In this document: piece by piece, positions 5,170 to 5,510 of the stretch
Layout of the letters: each line of letters opens with the position of its first letter
How positions within the stretch are numbered: the stretch's first letter is position 1
Origin: an uncultured bacterium
Lineage (GTDB): Bacteria; Chloroflexota; Anaerolineae; JACIWP01
Direction: 5' to 3'
Assembly: GCA_903872005.1 (NCBI GenBank)
Contig: CAIQJD010000036.1
Span: 1-5,510 of the forward strand
DNA length: 5,510 nt
Position numbers and translations under genes: made by a program
Notes under the pieces: model-generated
Seen by the model: only the letters and a program-made list of their open reading frames with translations
Databases searched by the model: none
Told to the model about the DNA's origin: nothing

Positions 5170-5496
5170 ATGGTCGCCCTCCAGACGATGAAGAGCCGTC
5201 TGGAAGCCGAAAGGCAGGAACTTCGAGGGCAGATCTCGGAGTTGGACGGCGAGCTTGAAGTGAAGCCAGACTATACGCTGGGAGCCGGCGATCCCGCCGT
5301 CTATCAGTGGGAGTTCAACTTGGCGCAACGCGACCGTACCATCGAGAAGTTGCGCCAGATTGAGGCTGCACTGCAACGCATCTCCGCAGGCAACTACGGG
5401 CTGTGCCTGCGCTGCCACACGGAGATTGAGGCTGAGCGCCTGGAGTTGCTGCCTTCTACGCCACTCTGCGCCCATTGCGCTCAGACGCGTCGCTGA
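5170..5496 (+). CDS. TraR/DksA-family C4 zinc-finger protein
   Basis: This 108-residue protein belongs to the family that acts in the secondary channel of RNA polymerase; DksA works with ppGpp on rRNA and amino-acid promoters. The C-terminal zinc finger is clear: C79-L-R-C82, 17 residues, then C100-A-H-C103, framed by the family phrases GNYGLC and RLELLPSTPLC. Upstream are two charged helices (about 3-31 and 45-72) that would form the coiled coil. The acidic tip motif DxxDxA of E. coli DksA is not evident; the turn contains KPDYTLGAGDPA. GCGGAGG (5156-5162) lies seven bases before the ATG, and the S1 stop is 15 bases upstream, so the gene is probably translated from the S1 transcript. The short length is closer to TraR-like and Gram-positive forms than to the 151-residue DksA. 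Regulatory targets are unknown. Confidence 0.9.
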   Translation: MVALQTMKSRLEAERQELRGQISELDGELEVKPDYTLGAGDPAVYQWEFNLAQRDRTIEKLRQIEAALQRISAGNYGLCLRCHTEIEAERLELLPSTPLCAHCAQTRR

Positions 5497-5510
5497 TCGA
5501 AGCCGACGCC

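Overview
This is a GC-rich bacterial window (roughly 60% G+C by eye). The proteins and the style of the sequence suggest an uncultured or environmental member of the Chloroflexota, for example Anaerolineae-like. Pointers are a secreted protein with a Pro/Thr-rich linker and a DUF11-like domain, a four-repeat S1 protein with acidic tails, a short TraR/DksA-type protein, and a very high density of the palindrome GCCGGC. The phylum is inference; no rRNA is present to settle it.

Layout. (1) Positions 1-1644, minus strand: a two-gene unit. It reads an NAD-dependent sugar-nucleotide epimerase (487-1644) and then, 22 bases later, an exported protein (1-464) that runs off the left edge. (2) Positions 1645-2099: a 455-base gap with no convincing protein gene but with strong structure. 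It holds two tandem imperfect inverted repeats of about 110 bases, two sigma70-type promoter candidates on the minus strand, and a fitted 23-base-pair stem whose G.U wobbles make sense only in a minus-strand transcript. This is the best candidate in the window for something undescribed: a small RNA or a long structured leader upstream of the epimerase. (3) Positions 2100-3437, minus strand: a DNA methyltransferase of the N4-cytosine/N6-adenine type with motif I (FMGSGT) and an altered motif IV (SSPY instead of SPPY). No restriction endonuclease is visible beside it. (4) Positions 3438-3684: a divergent promoter region. It has a near-consensus promoter for the methyltransferase and a perfect-hexamer promoter (TTGACA, 18 bases, TATAAT) for the plus-strand genes, followed by a structured, U-rich leader. 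(5) Positions 3685-5496, plus strand: ribosomal protein S1 (rpsA-like) and, 15 bases after its stop, a TraR/DksA-family zinc-finger protein, very likely one operon.

How they work together. The plus-strand operon looks like housekeeping translation and growth control: S1 recruits mRNA to the ribosome, and DksA-like proteins act on RNA polymerase. The S1 leader carries a hairpin and a U-rich stretch that could serve autoregulation. The left-hand genes look like cell-envelope functions (sugar-nucleotide conversion plus an exported protein). The methyltransferase seems to stand alone, with its own promoter.
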